Below, in pieces: positions 53,334-63,194 of a stretch of DNA of 64,000 nt. Both the position numbers and the translations under genes were made by a program. Within the stretch, counting starts at the first letter, position 1, and every line of letters starts with the position of its first letter. The notes below the pieces were generated by a model, which was not told the DNA's origin, did not search any database, and worked only from the letters and a program-made list of their open reading frames with translations. The stretch is from Pandoraea sputorum (lineage in GTDB: Bacteria > Pseudomonadota > Gammaproteobacteria > Burkholderiales > Burkholderiaceae): contig NZ_CP010431.2 in the NCBI RefSeq assembly GCF_000814845.2, positions 3,472,001-3,536,000 of the forward strand, written 5' to 3'.

Positions 53334-55265
53334 TCACGTATTCTCGCCGCGCTGCTTGGCTTCAAGCACTTCCCAGCGTTCGAGCGCTTCGAGCAATTCC
53401 AGTTCAATCGCTTCGAAACGTTCGGACAGCGCCGCACCCGCAGCCGGATCTTTCACAAAGATCGAACCGTCTTCGATCTTCGCTGCGGCGTCCTTCTGCT
53501 CGTTTTCCAGCGAGGCAATACGCTCCGGCAGTCCGTCCAGTTCACGCTGCTCCTTGTAGCTGAGCTTGACGGTGCGGTTCGTGCCGCGCTTGGGCGCTGC
53601 CGCCGATTCCTTCGGTGCTTCGTCCACCGGTGCACGCTGCGCAGCGAGCGCCGCCGAGCGCTCGCTCTGCACTTGCCAGTCGGTGAAACCGCCTACGTAT
53701 TCGCGCCAGTTGCCGTCGCCTTCGGCCGCGATCACCGACGTCACGACATTGTCGAGGAACGTCCGGTCGTGGCTCACGAGGAACACGGTGCCGGAGTATT
53801 CCTCCAGCAGTTCTTCGAGCAATTCGAGCGTCGGGATGTCGAGGTCGTTGGTCGGTTCGTCAAGCACCAGCACGTTGGCCGGACGCGCAAACAGACGGGC
53901 CAGCAACAGACGATTTCGCTCACCGCCCGACAACGATTTCACCGGAGAGCGGGCACGCTCGGGCGAGAAAAGGAAGTCGCCGAGATAGCTCATGACGTGC
54001 TTGCGCGCGCCATTGATTTCGATCCAGTCGCTGCCCGGGCTAATGGTATCGAGCAGGCTGCGTTCGGGATCGAGCTGCGCGCGCATCTGATCGAAGTACG
54101 CGACCTGGAGGTTCGTGCCGACGCGAATTTGCCCGCTGTCCGGCGTGATTTCGCCGAGGATCAACTTGAGCATCGTCGTCTTGCCCACACCGTTCGGGCC
54201 GACCAGACCGACCTTATCGCCGCGCATGAGCGTCGCCGAGAAGTCACGCACGATGGTGCGTCCACCGTACGCCTTCGTCACGTTAGTGAGTTCAGCCACG
54301 ATCTTGCCGGACTTCTCGGCCTGCGCCACGTCCATGCGCACGTTGCCCTGCTGCTCACGACGTTCCGCGCGCTCGTTGCGCATCGTCTTCAGACGCTCGA
54401 TACGTGACACGCTGCGCGTGCGGCGAGCCTCGACGCCCTTGCGGATCCACACTTCTTCCTGCGCGAGCAGCTTGTCGAACTTCGCATTCTCTACGCGCTC
54501 GATTTCAAGCTGTTCGGCTTTGCGCTCCTGATACTGCGTGAAGTTGCCGGGATAGGAGAGCAAACGCCCGCGATCGAGTTCGACGATGCGTGTGGCCACG
54601 CGGTCGAGGAAGCTCCGATCATGGGTGATGAAGAGCAGCGCGCCGCGATAGCCGACGAGCAACTCCTCAAGCCAGCGGATGGCGTCGAAATCGAGGTGGT
54701 TGGTCGGTTCGTCAAGCAGCAGGACGTCCGGTTTGGCAACCCATGCCTGCGCGAGCGAAACGCGTTTTTGCATCCCACCGGACAGCGCCCCCACGCGCGC
54801 GTGACCGTCGAGTCCGAGTTGCGCGATCGTCGTCTCCACGCGGGTCTTCAACTGCCACGCATCGGCAGCATCCAGTGACGATTGCAGGCTGTTCAGGCGG
54901 GCGAGCAGCGCGTCGTGTTCTGCGCCTTCCGGTGCCACCGACAGCGCTTCCGCGGTGCGGTCGTATTCGGAGAGCAACACGTGCGACTCGCCGAGGCCGA
55001 GCGCCACGGCATCGAACACGGACTGCTCGGGATCGAACTCGGGCTCCTGTTGCACGTAGACAGTGTGCAAACCGGCTTGACGAGCCACCAGGCCATCGTC
55101 CGGCGCGGTAATGCCCGCCACGATCTTGAGCAGCGAGGACTTACCGGCGCCATTGCGTCCGATAAGTCCGACGCGCTCACCGGCTTCGAGCGAAAAATCG
55201 GCATTGTCGAGCAATGCCAGGTGACCGAACGCCAATTGGGCGCCGGTGATGGAATACAAGGCCAT
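53334..55265 (-). CDS. uup: ABC-F family ATPase Uup
   Basis: 643 aa. Two ABC cassettes with Walker A (GRNGAGKSSLLK; GPNGVGKTTMLK), signatures (LSGGMQKR; LSGGERNR) and Walker B LLLDEPTNHLD / LVLDEPTNDLD, plus a C-terminal coiled coil (EQRELDGLPERIASLENEQKDAAAKI...). This tail and the EYVGGFTDW end of cassette 2 identify Uup, a soluble ABC-F protein linked to ribosomes and to DNA-branch or transposon-excision phenotypes. The ATG 55265 (MALYSITGAQLAFG) is chosen over a longer leader frame. Confidence 0.93.
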   Translation of the reverse strand: MALYSITGAQLAFGHLALLDNADFSLEAGERVGLIGRNGAGKSSLLKIVAGITAPDDGLVARQAGLHTVYVQQEPEFDPEQSVFDAVALGLGESHVLLSEYDRTAEALSVAPEGAEHDALLARLNSLQSSLDAADAWQLKTRVETTIAQLGLDGHARVGALSGGMQKRVSLAQAWVAKPDVLLLDEPTNHLDFDAIRWLEELLVGYRGALLFITHDRSFLDRVATRIVELDRGRLLSYPGNFTQYQERKAEQLEIERVENAKFDKLLAQEEVWIRKGVEARRTRSVSRIERLKTMRNERAERREQQGNVRMDVAQAEKSGKIVAELTNVTKAYGGRTIVRDFSATLMRGDKVGLVGPNGVGKTTMLKLILGEITPDSGQIRVGTNLQVAYFDQMRAQLDPERSLLDTISPGSDWIEINGARKHVMSYLGDFLFSPERARSPVKSLSGGERNRLLLARLFARPANVLVLDEPTNDLDIPTLELLEELLEEYSGTVFLVSHDRTFLDNVVTSVIAAEGDGNWREYVGGFTDWQVQSERSAALAAQRAPVDEAPKESAAAPKRGTNRTVKLSYKEQRELDGLPERIASLENEQKDAAAKIEDGSIFVKDPAAGAALSERFEAIELELLEALERWEVLEAKQRGENT

Positions 55266-55391
55266 GTGTCGGGAAACGCGTGAACTGCGATGGGAGATAT
55301 TGTAGTGCCGGGCGCGATGACCCGGCCGATATTGCATTCTGCTGCTTCGCTCTGCGTTCGATTGCGCGATCCGCAAACGCGACGGCGACCA

Positions 55392-55871
55392 CTACTGTGG
55401 CTTCACTGCGGGGCGCACCATTTCGATGTGCATGATGCCGTCTTCGTCATACGGCTCACTCGCCTTGACGAAGCCGAACCCGCCATAAAACGCCTCCAGA
55501 TGCGCCTGCGCGCCGATACGCACCGCAGCGGTCGGCCATTGCGCTTCGGCAATCGCCACCGCCCGCGCCAGCAGCTCGCGACCGAGACCGGTGCCGCGAT
55601 GCGAAGCGGCGGTGATCACGCGTCCGATGGATGCTTCGTCGTAGGCCAGCCCGGGCGGCAGAAGTCGCAAATACGCTGCGATTCTCAGGTCGCTTGCCGG
55701 GTTCGCGCTGTCGCGCACTTGTGCGACCAGATGAAGGCTGTACGGATCGCGACCGTCGATGTCCTGATACGGGCACTGCTGCTCGACCACGAATACCGCG
55801 TTGCGTGCGGCGAGGATTCGGTAAAGCAGCGCGCTGCCCAGTTCATCGAACGACTTGCACATCCATTCCAT
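55392..55871 (-). CDS. GNAT-family acetyltransferase, ElaA-like
   Basis: 159 aa. ILAARNAVFVVEQQCPYQDIDGRDPYSLHLVA and IGRVITAASHRGTGLGRELLARAV (acetyl-CoA-binding loop R-G-T-G-L-G) match ElaA. Its substrate is not known. GGAGAG lies 6-7 bp before the ATG 55871, which I prefer to upstream starts. Confidence 0.88.
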   Translation of the reverse strand: MEWMCKSFDELGSALLYRILAARNAVFVVEQQCPYQDIDGRDPYSLHLVAQVRDSANPASDLRIAAYLRLLPPGLAYDEASIGRVITAASHRGTGLGRELLARAVAIAEAQWPTAAVRIGAQAHLEAFYGGFGFVKASEPYDEDGIMHIEMVRPAVKPQ

Positions 55872-56012
55872 TACCGACTCTCCAGCCATTGCAGTGCGAA
55901 AGGCCGGACTATAGCACCGTCGCAAAGCGACGATGCCAGCATCGCGCACATCGGATATCGGGGATGAAGCGGGAAGATGCGAGACGAGGTAATGCGGACG
56001 CAGGCGTCGACC

Positions 56013-56246
56013 TTATTGGTAGTAGACGATGCCCTGTTCGATATCCGCGCGAGCGTTGCGTTCGGCGTCGTCGAGGGCATTACCTTGCGTGGCAAAACCG
56101 TAGGCGCTCTGAACCTGATAGGCACCCACTTTTTCCATGCCGCGCTGTGTCGGGCGGTGAATCTCGTAGAACGCGTCCCAACGGGCGTTGTCTCGCTCGA
56201 CTGCACGGACGCTGTACTGGAATTCTTGGTATTGCGATGTTTTCAT
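56013..56246 (-). CDS. Small soluble protein of unknown function
   Basis: 77 aa, hydrophilic, rich in Tyr, Gln and Arg (FQYSVRAVERDNARWDAFYEIHRP, then ALDDAERNARADIEQGIVYYQ). AGAAGGA lies 7 bp before the ATG, a strong start signal. The shape is of a short beta-alpha domain. I do not recognise a family. It stands alone, with about 600 bp of gene-free DNA upstream. Confidence 0.65.
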   Translation of the reverse strand: MKTSQYQEFQYSVRAVERDNARWDAFYEIHRPTQRGMEKVGAYQVQSAYGFATQGNALDDAERNARADIEQGIVYYQ

Positions 56247-56865
56247 TTTGTATCCTTCTTTACTGCAAAAAATTTGACTAATAACTATCCCTCTCGAATC
56301 GGCTTACGGTGATGAGAGTGCAATTTCGCACAAATGTTTCCGTGAAGTGCACGCAGCCTATCTGCCCAATATGACGGTAATGCGACATAAGCATGACTGA
56401 CATGCGACAGACGACGCTGCGGAACGTCGCACACGGCAAAAGACCGGGTGCGATCCGTCATGCGCACGCAAGGCGCAATTCGGGTGTTCTGTACGACTTC
56501 CTGTTTCGGGGATCGATGGCCAGCCGTTTTGTCGTAACGGCGGCGTGAACGTCCAAGCGTTCAAGATGACATGTGCCAGCACATCGTGCGACACATCTGT
56601 AGTGATTTTCGTGCCACACGTTGGCTGATCGTACCGGGCGGGTGGAACACCTGCCGGGCGCTTCATGCCACGGAAGACTGCCTTCAGCACATCCGAAGAT
56701 GACGGACGCACGATTGCAGTTGGCGCATCATAACAGAAAAATCTGTCATTTGCACCAAAGTGCGTTCAACCGACATATTAACCGGCCCGCAGCAAAACGT
56801 GCGGAATGCCGCCGGTCAGGTCATTGCCCCGTCCCGTAAGGGCTTGCGGGGCAATCATGAGGGTT
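56247..56865. other. Long gene-free region
   Basis: 619 bp between the small gene (minus) and the end of the membrane protein gene (minus). Open frames exist on both strands but lack ribosome-binding sites and protein-like composition. I see no tRNA, IS remnant or terminator; base composition drops slightly around 56250-56400. Confidence 0.45.
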
Positions 56866-57381
56866 TCAGGCAGTCTCTGCCCGCTCCTCCATCTGCCGCA
56901 GCACCCAGTACATATAGCCCGCGAAGGCACCGAAGATGATGTGTCCGGCCAGCATGGTCCAGCCACGCGACTCGGTGAACCACGGGAACATCTGCGTCAT
57001 GACGTAGAAATTGACGAGGTAGACGACCAGCCCGAAGACGCCACCGGCAATCGACACCGTGACGACATCCGAATCCAGCCGGAATGGCGCGATGATGGCC
57101 CCGAGAACCACGCCGAGCACGACACCGATGGCCGCATGCACCATCAGCGCCATGGCCACGATCGACACGTCGAACGTCGCAGGCTGCGACAGGATGCCGG
57201 GGCCAAGCACGATGGCGGCCACCATGCGGGGCGGCACCCACGGACTCTGCCCCGAGACGAGCAGCACCATGAGCATTTCGACAGCAGAAAAGAACGCGCA
57301 GGCGACAAAACCGGCGACGGCCGCAGCCGCCCAGTCCGGCGAGCGGTGCGTATAGCGATGCGAGCTGAGATGCAGTTCCAT
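56866..57381 (-). CDS. Integral membrane protein of unknown function
   Basis: 171 aa with four hydrophobic segments (about 19-41, 67-95, 104-127 and 140-161). GGGAGGAAGTC directly before the ATG 57381 is an unusually strong ribosome-binding site. Segments such as AIGVVLGVVLGAIIAPF and LAGHIIFGAFAGYMYWVL have glycine-rich helix packing. No family is recognised and no neighbour gives a role. Confidence 0.7.
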   Translation of the reverse strand: MELHLSSHRYTHRSPDWAAAAVAGFVACAFFSAVEMLMVLLVSGQSPWVPPRMVAAIVLGPGILSQPATFDVSIVAMALMVHAAIGVVLGVVLGAIIAPFRLDSDVVTVSIAGGVFGLVVYLVNFYVMTQMFPWFTESRGWTMLAGHIIFGAFAGYMYWVLRQMEERAETA

Positions 57382-57573
57382 GACTTCCTCCCAAGAGGGG
57401 GACCGACGCGCGATTGACACAGTTACCGCCATTGGCCCCACCGGCGCGACCGGCAGTGTTTTCAGGATAGGACACAATCCGGGAACCGTTGGGAAGCCGG
57501 ACAAAGCCCCCTGCCCGTCTGCCTATACTGCCGGTACGCCCTGCAATGGGTGGGGCGCTTCGGGAGACATCTC

Positions 57574-57774
57574 ATGGCTAACTCGTCAGGCTTGCTTGCT
57601 CTGCTCGTCAGCATCGTGCTCATCGGCTTCCCCGTTTGGCGGATTCTCACCCGGCTCGGCTTCTCCCCCTGGCTCACGGTGCTGGCATTCATTCCGGTCG
57701 TGAACGTCGTCTCTCTGTGGCTTCTGTCGTACGCCAACTGGCCGATCCAGCGCGCCACGGTGCAGACAACCTGA
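57574..57774 (+). CDS. Small membrane protein
   Basis: 66 aa with two hydrophobic helices (about 4-26 and 30-52): LLALLVSIVLIGFPVWRILTRLGFSPWLTVLAFIPVVNVVSLWLLSYANWP. GGGAG lies 8 bp before the ATG 57574. The pattern PWLTVLAFIPVVNVVSLW resembles the short hydrophobic proteins placed beside aminoacyl-tRNA synthetase genes in related genomes; no function is known. glnS follows 150 bp downstream. Confidence 0.7.
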   Translation: MANSSGLLALLVSIVLIGFPVWRILTRLGFSPWLTVLAFIPVVNVVSLWLLSYANWPIQRATVQTT

Positions 57775-57924
57775 TCCGGGCCCCGCGCGGTCCCGGATCC
57801 ATCGAATGTGAACCACGACGACCGGCATCACGGTGTGATGCCGCGTCGACGCCCGATCAGACGCTCGCCCGTGGTCCAATGCGGTACGGTAGAATATTCG
57901 CCAAACTCCGAACACTGGACAGGC

Positions 57925-59643
57925 ATGAGCACAGAGCTGAACGCGGCATCCAATTTCATCCGCAACATCATTGACGAAGACAACCGCTCGGGCAAATGGG
58001 GCCAGCGCGTGGAAACGCGCTTCCCGCCGGAGCCCAACGGCTATCTGCACATCGGTCACGCCAAGGCTATCTGCGTGAACTTCGGGATGGCGCGTGATTA
58101 CGGTGGCGTGTGCCACCTGCGCTTTGACGACACCAACCCCGAGAAGGAAGAGACCGAATACGTCGACTCGATCATCGATATGGTCAAGTGGCTCGGTTTC
58201 AGCTACCAGACGCCGCAGAAGGAACATCTCTATTTCGCCAGCGATTACTTCGAGCAGCTTTATCAGGCTGCCGAGATCCTGATCCAGCGTGGCAGCGCCT
58301 ACGTCGACAGCCAAAGCGCCGACGATATGCGCGCCAACCGCGGCACGCTCGTGGAGCCGGGCAAGGATTCGCCGTTCCGCAATCGCACGGTCGAGGAAAA
58401 CCTGGACTTGTTCCGTCGCATGCGCGCGGGTGAATTCGCCGATGGCACGCACGTGCTGCGCGCGAAAATTGACATGGCATCGCCGAACATCAACCTGCGC
58501 GATCCGGCCATCTACCGTATCCGCCACGCTCATCACCACCGCACGGGCGACGCATGGTGCATCTACCCGATGTACACGTACGCTCACCCGCTCGAAGATG
58601 CCATCGAGAACATCACGCACAGTCTCTGTACGCTGGAGTTCGAAGATCAGCGTCCGTTCTACGACTGGGTGCTCGGCGAACTGGCTGACGCGGGCATGTT
58701 CTCCCGCCCGACACCGCAGCAGATCGAATTCGCCCGTCTGCAACTGACGTACGCCATCACGAGCAAGCGCAAGCTGCGTCAACTGGTCGACGAAAAATAC
58801 GTCGATGGTTGGGACGATCCGCGTATGCCGACGCTTGTGGGTCTGCGCCGCCGTGGCTTCACGCCCGAGAGCCTGCAATTGTTCTGCGACCGCATTGGCG
58901 TAGCCAAGTCGGCGTCGTGGATCGATATGAGCATCCTCGAACAAGCCCTGCGCGACGACCTCGATCCGAAGGCCCCGCGCGCCACGGCCGTGCTCGATCC
59001 GCTCAAGCTCATCATCGATAACTATCCGCAAGGCCAGCAGGAAGACTGCCACGCCCCGGTGCACCCGCACTTTCCGGAGCGCGGCATGCGCACGTTCCCC
59101 ATCTCGCGCGAGCTGTGGATCGAGCGTGAAGACTTCCAGGCGGAGCCGGTCAAGGGCTTCTTCCGTCTGTTCCCGGGTAACAAGGTGCGCCTGCGTTACG
59201 GTTACGTCGTGGAATGCACGGGCTTCGATACGGATGCCGACGGCAACGTCACGGCCGTGCATTGCAATTACTTCGAAGACAGCCGTTCGGGCACGCCAGG
59301 CGCAGACACCTACAAGGTCAAGGGCAACATCCACTGGGTGAGCGCATCGCACGCGCTGGCGGCGGAAGTGCGCATCTACGACCGTCTGTTCCTCGATCCG
59401 AACCCGGACGCTGGCGAAAAGAACTTCCTCGACGCTCTCAACCCGAACGCCAAGCGCGTGACGCAAGCCTACGTCGAGCCGGGCATGCTGAACTTTGCGC
59501 CGGACGATCGCGTGCAGTTCGAGCGCCACGGCTATTTCGTGGCTGATCGTCACGATTCGGCCCCGGGCAAACCGGTGTTCAACCGTATCGTCTCGCTCAA
59601 GGACAGCTGGGCAGTGAAGCCAGCCAAGGGCGGCGGCAAGTAA
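57925..59643 (+). CDS. glnS: Glutaminyl-tRNA synthetase
   Basis: 572 aa, class I. The HIGH motif is at 42-45 (PPEPNGYLHIGHAKAICVNFG). The KMSKS-equivalent loop is AITSKRKLRQLVDEKYVDGWDDPRMPT. The C-terminal beta-barrel anticodon domain is complete. Charges tRNA-Gln directly, so the indirect GatCAB route is not needed for Gln. The ATG 57925 begins MSTELNAASNFIRNIIDED, the usual GlnRS start. A terminator follows. Confidence 0.96.
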   Translation: MSTELNAASNFIRNIIDEDNRSGKWGQRVETRFPPEPNGYLHIGHAKAICVNFGMARDYGGVCHLRFDDTNPEKEETEYVDSIIDMVKWLGFSYQTPQKEHLYFASDYFEQLYQAAEILIQRGSAYVDSQSADDMRANRGTLVEPGKDSPFRNRTVEENLDLFRRMRAGEFADGTHVLRAKIDMASPNINLRDPAIYRIRHAHHHRTGDAWCIYPMYTYAHPLEDAIENITHSLCTLEFEDQRPFYDWVLGELADAGMFSRPTPQQIEFARLQLTYAITSKRKLRQLVDEKYVDGWDDPRMPTLVGLRRRGFTPESLQLFCDRIGVAKSASWIDMSILEQALRDDLDPKAPRATAVLDPLKLIIDNYPQGQQEDCHAPVHPHFPERGMRTFPISRELWIEREDFQAEPVKGFFRLFPGNKVRLRYGYVVECTGFDTDADGNVTAVHCNYFEDSRSGTPGADTYKVKGNIHWVSASHALAAEVRIYDRLFLDPNPDAGEKNFLDALNPNAKRVTQAYVEPGMLNFAPDDRVQFERHGYFVADRHDSAPGKPVFNRIVSLKDSWAVKPAKGGGK

Positions 59644-59660
59644 GCAGCTCACCCCTCGTT

Positions 59661-59697
59661 CGCAAAAGCCCGCGCCATCAAGCGCGGGCTTTTTGCA
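59661..59697 (+). terminator. Terminator of glnS
   Basis: gcaaaagcccgcg and cgcgggctttttgc form a 12-13 bp stem with an 8-nt loop and a TTTTT run. Confidence 0.85.
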
Positions 59698-59886
59698 TTT
59701 TGGCGGGCGGCTCATCGAAATTTGCAATACCGACTATAACGAGTCGGCGCGCCCGGCCATCGGGGTTCGGCGTAACCTCGCGCCCTAGGCTAAGCGCCGC
59801 GCGATGTTCGCCATATTCGCGATGACGCGACAGACCGTGCTCAATTGCGTGCCGGCCATCCGCCTCGCCCGCCCGTCGTCACTCTC

Positions 59887-60834
59887 ATGTCCCTGCCCCG
59901 TCCATCGCCCGTTCCGACATCGCCGTCTTCGATGACCGCGCCCTCATCCGTCGCTCAATCACATGGGTGGATCGGCGAACTGCGTGGAACGATGGCCAAC
60001 TTCGCCCAAATCTATTTCATTCCATCCGCCGGTATCGGTACTTTGCTGCTGGCCGTGCTGGCCCTCTCGGATCTGGCCGCTGCCGTGACCGGACTGGCTG
60101 CCAGCGTCACGGCAACCGGGACCGCCGTCGCGATGCGCTTGCCATATGCGCAACGTCGTACGGGGTTGTTCGGCTACAACGGCGCACTGACGGGCATTGC
60201 CTTCGGCGCTCTGTGGCAGCCGGACCCGATATTTGCCGCGTGGCTGGCCGTTTGCGTCGCCCTGACGGTCGTGGCAACGGCCGCCCTCGTCCGACGCGAA
60301 CTTCCCGCGCTGACGGGGCCGTTCGTCGCCGTCATGGCCCTTTCGTGGGGCATGTTGCCGTGGCTTGAACTCACATCACGCGTGAGTTCGGCCACTTGCG
60401 ACGTGGGTTCGCCGGGCTTCATGTTCTGCTCCGTGGGACAGGTCGTCTTCGTGGCGCCGCTGGTGCTGGGCTTGCTGACGTGGTACTTGCTGGCACTCTG
60501 GAATGCCCGCGCGACCGTGTGGGCGCTAGCTGCCGGGCTGGCAGTCTGGGTGATTCTGGTCGTGCTAGCTTCGCGCTGGCCCTCAATGGCGGCTCAGGCG
60601 GGCGGTGTCGGCATCAACGCGTTTCTCGCCGCGCTGGGTCTTGGCGTTTTCGGACGCCGCCTCACAATGCGACTCACCGGTGCCGCGCTCGCGGCCGTGA
60701 TTTGCGTGATTCTGGGCGGTTGGCTAACCCCGCGCGGATGGCCGTACTTCACGTTGCCGTTCAATCTGGCCGTGTGGATCGTTCTGAGTGCGACGGCCAG
60801 GGATCGGCAGGGTCCACGCGCAGACGACGCATAA
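59887..60834 (+). CDS. Urea transporter (UT family)
   Basis: 315 aa with about ten membrane helices in two homologous halves. RRTGLFGYNGALTGIAFGALW is the selectivity-filter signature of UT proteins and the second half has FTLPFNLAVWI. They conduct urea down its gradient. No urease genes are in the window. The start is uncertain: ATG 59887 or ATG 59932, neither with a clear ribosome-binding site. Confidence 0.85.
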   Translation: MSLPRPSPVPTSPSSMTAPSSVAQSHGWIGELRGTMANFAQIYFIPSAGIGTLLLAVLALSDLAAAVTGLAASVTATGTAVAMRLPYAQRRTGLFGYNGALTGIAFGALWQPDPIFAAWLAVCVALTVVATAALVRRELPALTGPFVAVMALSWGMLPWLELTSRVSSATCDVGSPGFMFCSVGQVVFVAPLVLGLLTWYLLALWNARATVWALAAGLAVWVILVVLASRWPSMAAQAGGVGINAFLAALGLGVFGRRLTMRLTGAALAAVICVILGGWLTPRGWPYFTLPFNLAVWIVLSATARDRQGPRADDA

Positions 60835-60864
60835 AAAAATACCCGGAACGTTGCCGTTCCGGGC
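60835..60864 (-). terminator. Intrinsic terminator, minus strand
   Basis: cccggaacg and cgttccggg form a 9-bp stem with a 4-nt loop. A 7-T run follows only on the minus strand, so it ends transcripts coming from the photolyase gene, about 280 bp away. Confidence 0.7.
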
Positions 60865-61141
60865 ACTCGCTCAACGCGAACCCCGTGGTTCGAAGCTGCC
60901 GTCTGTGCGGCGAAGGATTATCTCCAAGCTTCCCCGTGTGGTTTTGGCCTGCCCTTGCTCATTTCAGAGCATTTGGAGCACATCGCTATTGTTTTACTGC
61001 TTCCTCCCTGACGTCCACTAACGCCCCCCGACGTTGCGAACCGATACCGAAGCCCAGGCCTCTTGCGTGCCATAACCGTATAAACGGCTGGTAACGAAAA
61101 AAGTTGACCGGGGTATACACGTATCGGGGTAAACCGGGGAC
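60865..61141. other. Gene-free region downstream of the photolyase gene
   Basis: 277 bp. cggggta-like repeats occur at about 61110-61140 (ccggggta, tcggggta, ccggggac). No gene or RNA family is recognised. Confidence 0.4.
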
Positions 61142-62638
61142 TTAATCCGCGTCATCGCTGCCGGCAGGCGGGGATGAGACCGCCGGTGCCTTGACGACCG
61201 CGTATCTCGCCAGGGTCTCCTTGCGCGCCACGTCGTGAGCTACCACCGGTTGCGGGTAATCGCGTCCGAGCGTCACGTTGGCGTCAGCCAGCGTCTGCGC
61301 GTCGGCGCGCCACGGTGCGTGGATGACCTTGTCGGACAAATACGCCAGTTCAGGCACGTACTTCCGGATAAAGCGGCCCTCCGGGTCGAACTTCTCGGAC
61401 TGGGTAATCGGATTGAAGATGCGGAAGTACGGTTGGGCGTCACACCCGGTGGAAGCGGCCCATTGCCATCCGCCATTGTTCGCAGACAAATCGAAATCGT
61501 TCAGTTGACGCGCGAAATACGCTTCGCCACGGCGCCAGTCGATGCCGAGATCCTTGACCAGAAAGCTGGCCGTCACCATGCGCAGCCGGTTGTGCATGTA
61601 GCCGGTCTGGTTAATCTGACGCATGGCCGCATCGACCAGCGGATAGCCCGTGCGACCTTCGCACCACGCCTTGAAATTGGCATCCGCCACTTCGCCCGTG
61701 GCCCACTCGATGGCATCGTATGCGGGTTTGAATGCGTTGCCGACGACCTCAGGGTGATGATGCAGGATCATGAAATAGAATTCGCGCCAGATCAGCTCGC
61801 TCAACCATGTTTTCGCGCCATTGCCTGCGTCCCCGCCCTTGAGCATCGCAGCGTGCGCCTGCCGGGCTAAAGTCCGGATCGACACCGTGCCGAAGCGCAG
61901 ATGCACGGACAGATAGCTCGGACCGCGGACCGCAGGGTAATCACGCCGTTCGTGATAGTGCGCCATGCGCGGCAGGAAATCGTCCAGCAACTGCTTTGCC
62001 CCGGACTCGCCCGTCGCAATGGCCATACGGCGTGCGTCCGGCACGTCAAAACCCAGCGATACCATCGACGGCACCTCTCCAGCCCCATGCGACGGCTTCG
62101 CTAACCGGTGCCAATCCGCCTTCCGGCCATGCGGTGCAAGGTCGACCGGACGCACCTGCTTCAGCCACGCGCGCGAGTATGGTGTGAAGACACTGTACGG
62201 CTCACCCTGCGCCGTGAGAATCTCGCTCGTGTCGAAAATCACCTGGTCCTTGACCGTCTCGAAGGCGATGTCCAGAGCCTCCAGCGAGCGTGCGACCGAA
62301 CGGTCCCGTTTGACAGCGTCCGGTTCGTAATCCCGCCCGGTAAAGACAGCCTGCACGCCGAGCGACTTCGCCAGTGCGGGAATCTCCTCGGTCGGGTCGC
62401 CGTGCCGAACGATCAGCCCGCCCCCCATATCCGCCAACGTCTGCGCCAATTCGCTCACGCTGTCGTGGATGAACGCGACGCGCCGATCGTCTCGCGGCAA
62501 TCCGCCGAGAATCGTCGTATCGAAGACGAACACGACGGACACTTCACCGCAGGTCGCAAGCGCCTGTGCCAGCGTCGCGTTGTCGGTACAGCGCAGATCG
62601 CGCCGCAGCCATACCAGCCCTTTTTGAAATTCGCTCAT
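61142..62638 (-). CDS. phrB: Deoxyribodipyrimidine photolyase (class I CPD)
   Basis: 498 aa. The N-terminal antenna domain starts GLVWLRRDLRCTDNATLAQAL. The FAD-binding helical domain carries LIWREFYFMILHHHP, EGRTGYPLVDAAMRQINQTGYMHNRLRMVTASFLVKDLGIDWRRGEAYFARQLNDFDLSANNGGWQWAASTGCDAQPYFRIFNP, the most conserved block of the family. It repairs UV-induced cyclobutane dimers using blue light. The C-terminal 15 residues are a low-complexity tail. Confidence 0.95.
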   Translation of the reverse strand: MSEFQKGLVWLRRDLRCTDNATLAQALATCGEVSVVFVFDTTILGGLPRDDRRVAFIHDSVSELAQTLADMGGGLIVRHGDPTEEIPALAKSLGVQAVFTGRDYEPDAVKRDRSVARSLEALDIAFETVKDQVIFDTSEILTAQGEPYSVFTPYSRAWLKQVRPVDLAPHGRKADWHRLAKPSHGAGEVPSMVSLGFDVPDARRMAIATGESGAKQLLDDFLPRMAHYHERRDYPAVRGPSYLSVHLRFGTVSIRTLARQAHAAMLKGGDAGNGAKTWLSELIWREFYFMILHHHPEVVGNAFKPAYDAIEWATGEVADANFKAWCEGRTGYPLVDAAMRQINQTGYMHNRLRMVTASFLVKDLGIDWRRGEAYFARQLNDFDLSANNGGWQWAASTGCDAQPYFRIFNPITQSEKFDPEGRFIRKYVPELAYLSDKVIHAPWRADAQTLADANVTLGRDYPQPVVAHDVARKETLARYAVVKAPAVSSPPAGSDDAD

Positions 62639-62729
62639 GTCTGATTGGCGCCGCAGGGACGCGCCGGATCTATCAAATCCCGTACCATAGCGAGATCGTG
62701 GACTTTACGCCATCGGCCTCGATTACCTC

Positions 62730-63194
62730 ATGACTCGGAAGTTTCCGATTTTGGCTTTTCCCCGCCGCACATCCCCGGTGTTGTGTACCCTTGCCATGGT
62801 CGCGATGCTCGCTGCTTGCGCCTCCCCCTCGGGCCCTCATGCGAACGCGAACACCTCGTCGGCACAACGCCCGGCGGCGGTCGATCCAGCCACGTTGCGC
62901 GAGCGTCATCTGGCCGCTGCAGACGCGGCGGCGGATCAGTACCGCACCTGTTTGTACGGCCACGTCGCGCGCTACGTGAATCTCGTCCCTGACCCGATTC
63001 GGCTGGCCGACGAAGCCGCCACCGAATGCGCCCCGATTACGCAGCGATTCCATCGTGAACGTCAGGCGGCCATCGTGACGTACACCTCCCCTGCAGATGC
63101 CGCTCAGCAGGCCGACGCTGCGACGCTCTCCCTACAGGCTGACGGGTTGCGAGTGGCCCGTGCCCGGGCGACAGAGTTGCGCGCGCTTCAATGA
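62730..63194 (+). CDS. Lipoprotein of unknown function
   Basis: 154 aa. A long n-region and hydrophobic stretch end in a lipobox MLAACASPSG (Cys about residue 30), so it is probably lipidated. The mature part is Ala-rich and helical with two cysteines (RTCLYGH; TECAPIT) that could form a disulfide. The family is not recognised. It is divergent from the photolyase gene. Confidence 0.75.
   Translation: MTRKFPILAFPRRTSPVLCTLAMVAMLAACASPSGPHANANTSSAQRPAAVDPATLRERHLAAADAAADQYRTCLYGHVARYVNLVPDPIRLADEAATECAPITQRFHRERQAAIVTYTSPADAAQQADAATLSLQADGLRVARARATELRALQ

Noticed and set aside
56358..56711. 117-codon open frame in the long gap
   Set aside because: No ribosome-binding site, no domain pattern and a composition unlike real proteins (many Arg, Pro, Cys and Ser runs).
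57586..59727. 713-codon open frame antisense to glnS
   Set aside because: Shadow of glnS. The sense frame carries all GlnRS motifs.
59698..59886. Sigma-54 promoter for the urea transporter
   Set aside because: A TGGCGG is present but the required TTGC at the -12 position with correct spacing is not.
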